Assembly: GCA_028823075.1 (NCBI GenBank)
Contig: JAPKCE010000142.1
Coordinates: 1 to 5,825 of the forward strand
Origin: Myxococcota bacterium
Lineage (GTDB): Bacteria > Myxococcota > UBA4151
DNA: 5,825 bases
Reading direction: 5' to 3'
The position numbers and the translations under genes are program-made. Of the stretch, positions 5,452-5,825 are shown one piece after another. Under the pieces are notes generated by a model. It had not been told where the DNA came from and did no database searches. It saw only the letters and a program-made list of their open reading frames with translations. The stretch's first letter is position 1. Every line of letters starts with the position of its first letter.

Positions 5452-5825
5452 TTGAGTTTCGGCACCTTGCAAGAAAGCCGCTCCCCTTGGACTTTTAAGA
5501 GGCTAATCGCTGGCCTGTCCAGCCCCACGCGCTGGCAAAGGCGGGTATTAAAAAGACGTTTTAAGCAGGCTGGTTTACGCCCCTTCGCGATGCCCGTCGC
5601 CGGCGGCAAACTGCATGTATGGCGCGGTGGTTCGGGCAAGGAAACCCTCGTTCTTTTGCATGGTTTTGGTGGTAGTTGCCTATGGCAATGGGCGGAGATG
5701 GTAGGCGAGTTATCCAAACGCTACCAACTGCTCATTCCGGACCTTTTGTGGTTTGGTCAAAGCGACGGCGGTGACCTGGAGCCAAGTTTGCAGGTTCAAA
5801 GCGAAACCATACGCCAGTTAATTCG
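5452..5825 (+). CDS. alpha/beta hydrolase, N-terminal part, cut by window edge
   Basis: 124 complete codons are open to the window end. After a basic N-terminal region (about 1-50, rich in Arg/Lys) comes the alpha/beta hydrolase core: ETLVLLHGFGGSCLWQW, with the oxyanion-hole HGFGG at residues 70-74, then YQLLIPDLLWFGQSDG, where P-D-L-x-x-F-G-x-S at 96-104 is the classic strand-4 motif. The nucleophile elbow G-x-S-x-G and the catalytic Asp/His are beyond the edge, so esterase, lipase or C-C hydrolase cannot be told apart. No in-frame ATG fits the usual length. TTG 5452, one base after the preceding TGA, is my tentative start, TTG 5467 is an alternative, and ATG 5590 would remove 46 residues but keep the core. 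The tight spacing suggests translational coupling to the lipoprotein gene. Confidence 0.8.
   Translation, partial: MSFGTLQESRSPWTFKRLIAGLSSPTRWQRRVLKRRFKQAGLRPFAMPVAGGKLHVWRGGSGKETLVLLHGFGGSCLWQWAEMVGELSKRYQLLIPDLLWFGQSDGGDLEPSLQVQSETIRQLI

Overview
The window is a compact, fully bacterial, GC-rich coding segment with almost no intergenic DNA. It carries a divergent pair of transcription units. The minus-strand unit at the left edge (1-1003) encodes an FAD-dependent dehydrogenase of the 3-oxosteroid 1-dehydrogenase (KstD) type, cut by the window edge. It may be preceded by a 20-codon leader ORF whose stop overlaps the dehydrogenase start. The plus-strand unit (1067 to the right edge) looks like a five-gene operon.

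The plus-strand genes are, in order: a membrane-anchored parvulin-type peptidyl-prolyl isomerase; a HupE/UreJ-family membrane protein with a signal peptide and an N-terminal periplasmic domain; a DUF3604 lipoprotein, which is a PHP-like metal-dependent hydrolase; a cysteine-rich lipoprotein that I do not recognise; and the N-terminal part of an alpha/beta hydrolase, cut by the right edge. The first three genes are joined by ATGA and TGATG stop/start overlaps. The others are 21 nt and 1 nt apart. All of the first four plus-strand products carry an N-terminal signal or anchor, so the operon mainly serves the cell envelope.

The most notable feature is a single in-frame TAA at 3705-3707 in the middle of the DUF3604 gene. 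The reading frame continues beyond it, without a shift, through the rest of the domain to a normal stop at 4668-4670. The context is GAT-TAA-GCT-TGC, and the family usually has a D-E-x-C-x-F-E motif here. One G-to-T change (GAA to TAA) therefore explains the interruption. It is either a sequencing error or a very recent nonsense mutation, because the second half shows no decay.

Organism: the Asp/Gly-rich linker (DAG..DGG) after the lipobox of the fourth lipoprotein gene resembles lipoproteins of Myxococcota and related former Deltaproteobacteria. The PPIase-HupE-DUF3604 arrangement is also compatible with marine Gammaproteobacteria. Signal peptides and lipoboxes point to a Gram-negative envelope. 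This assignment is tentative. No tRNA, rRNA, insertion sequence, CRISPR array or convincing terminator was seen.
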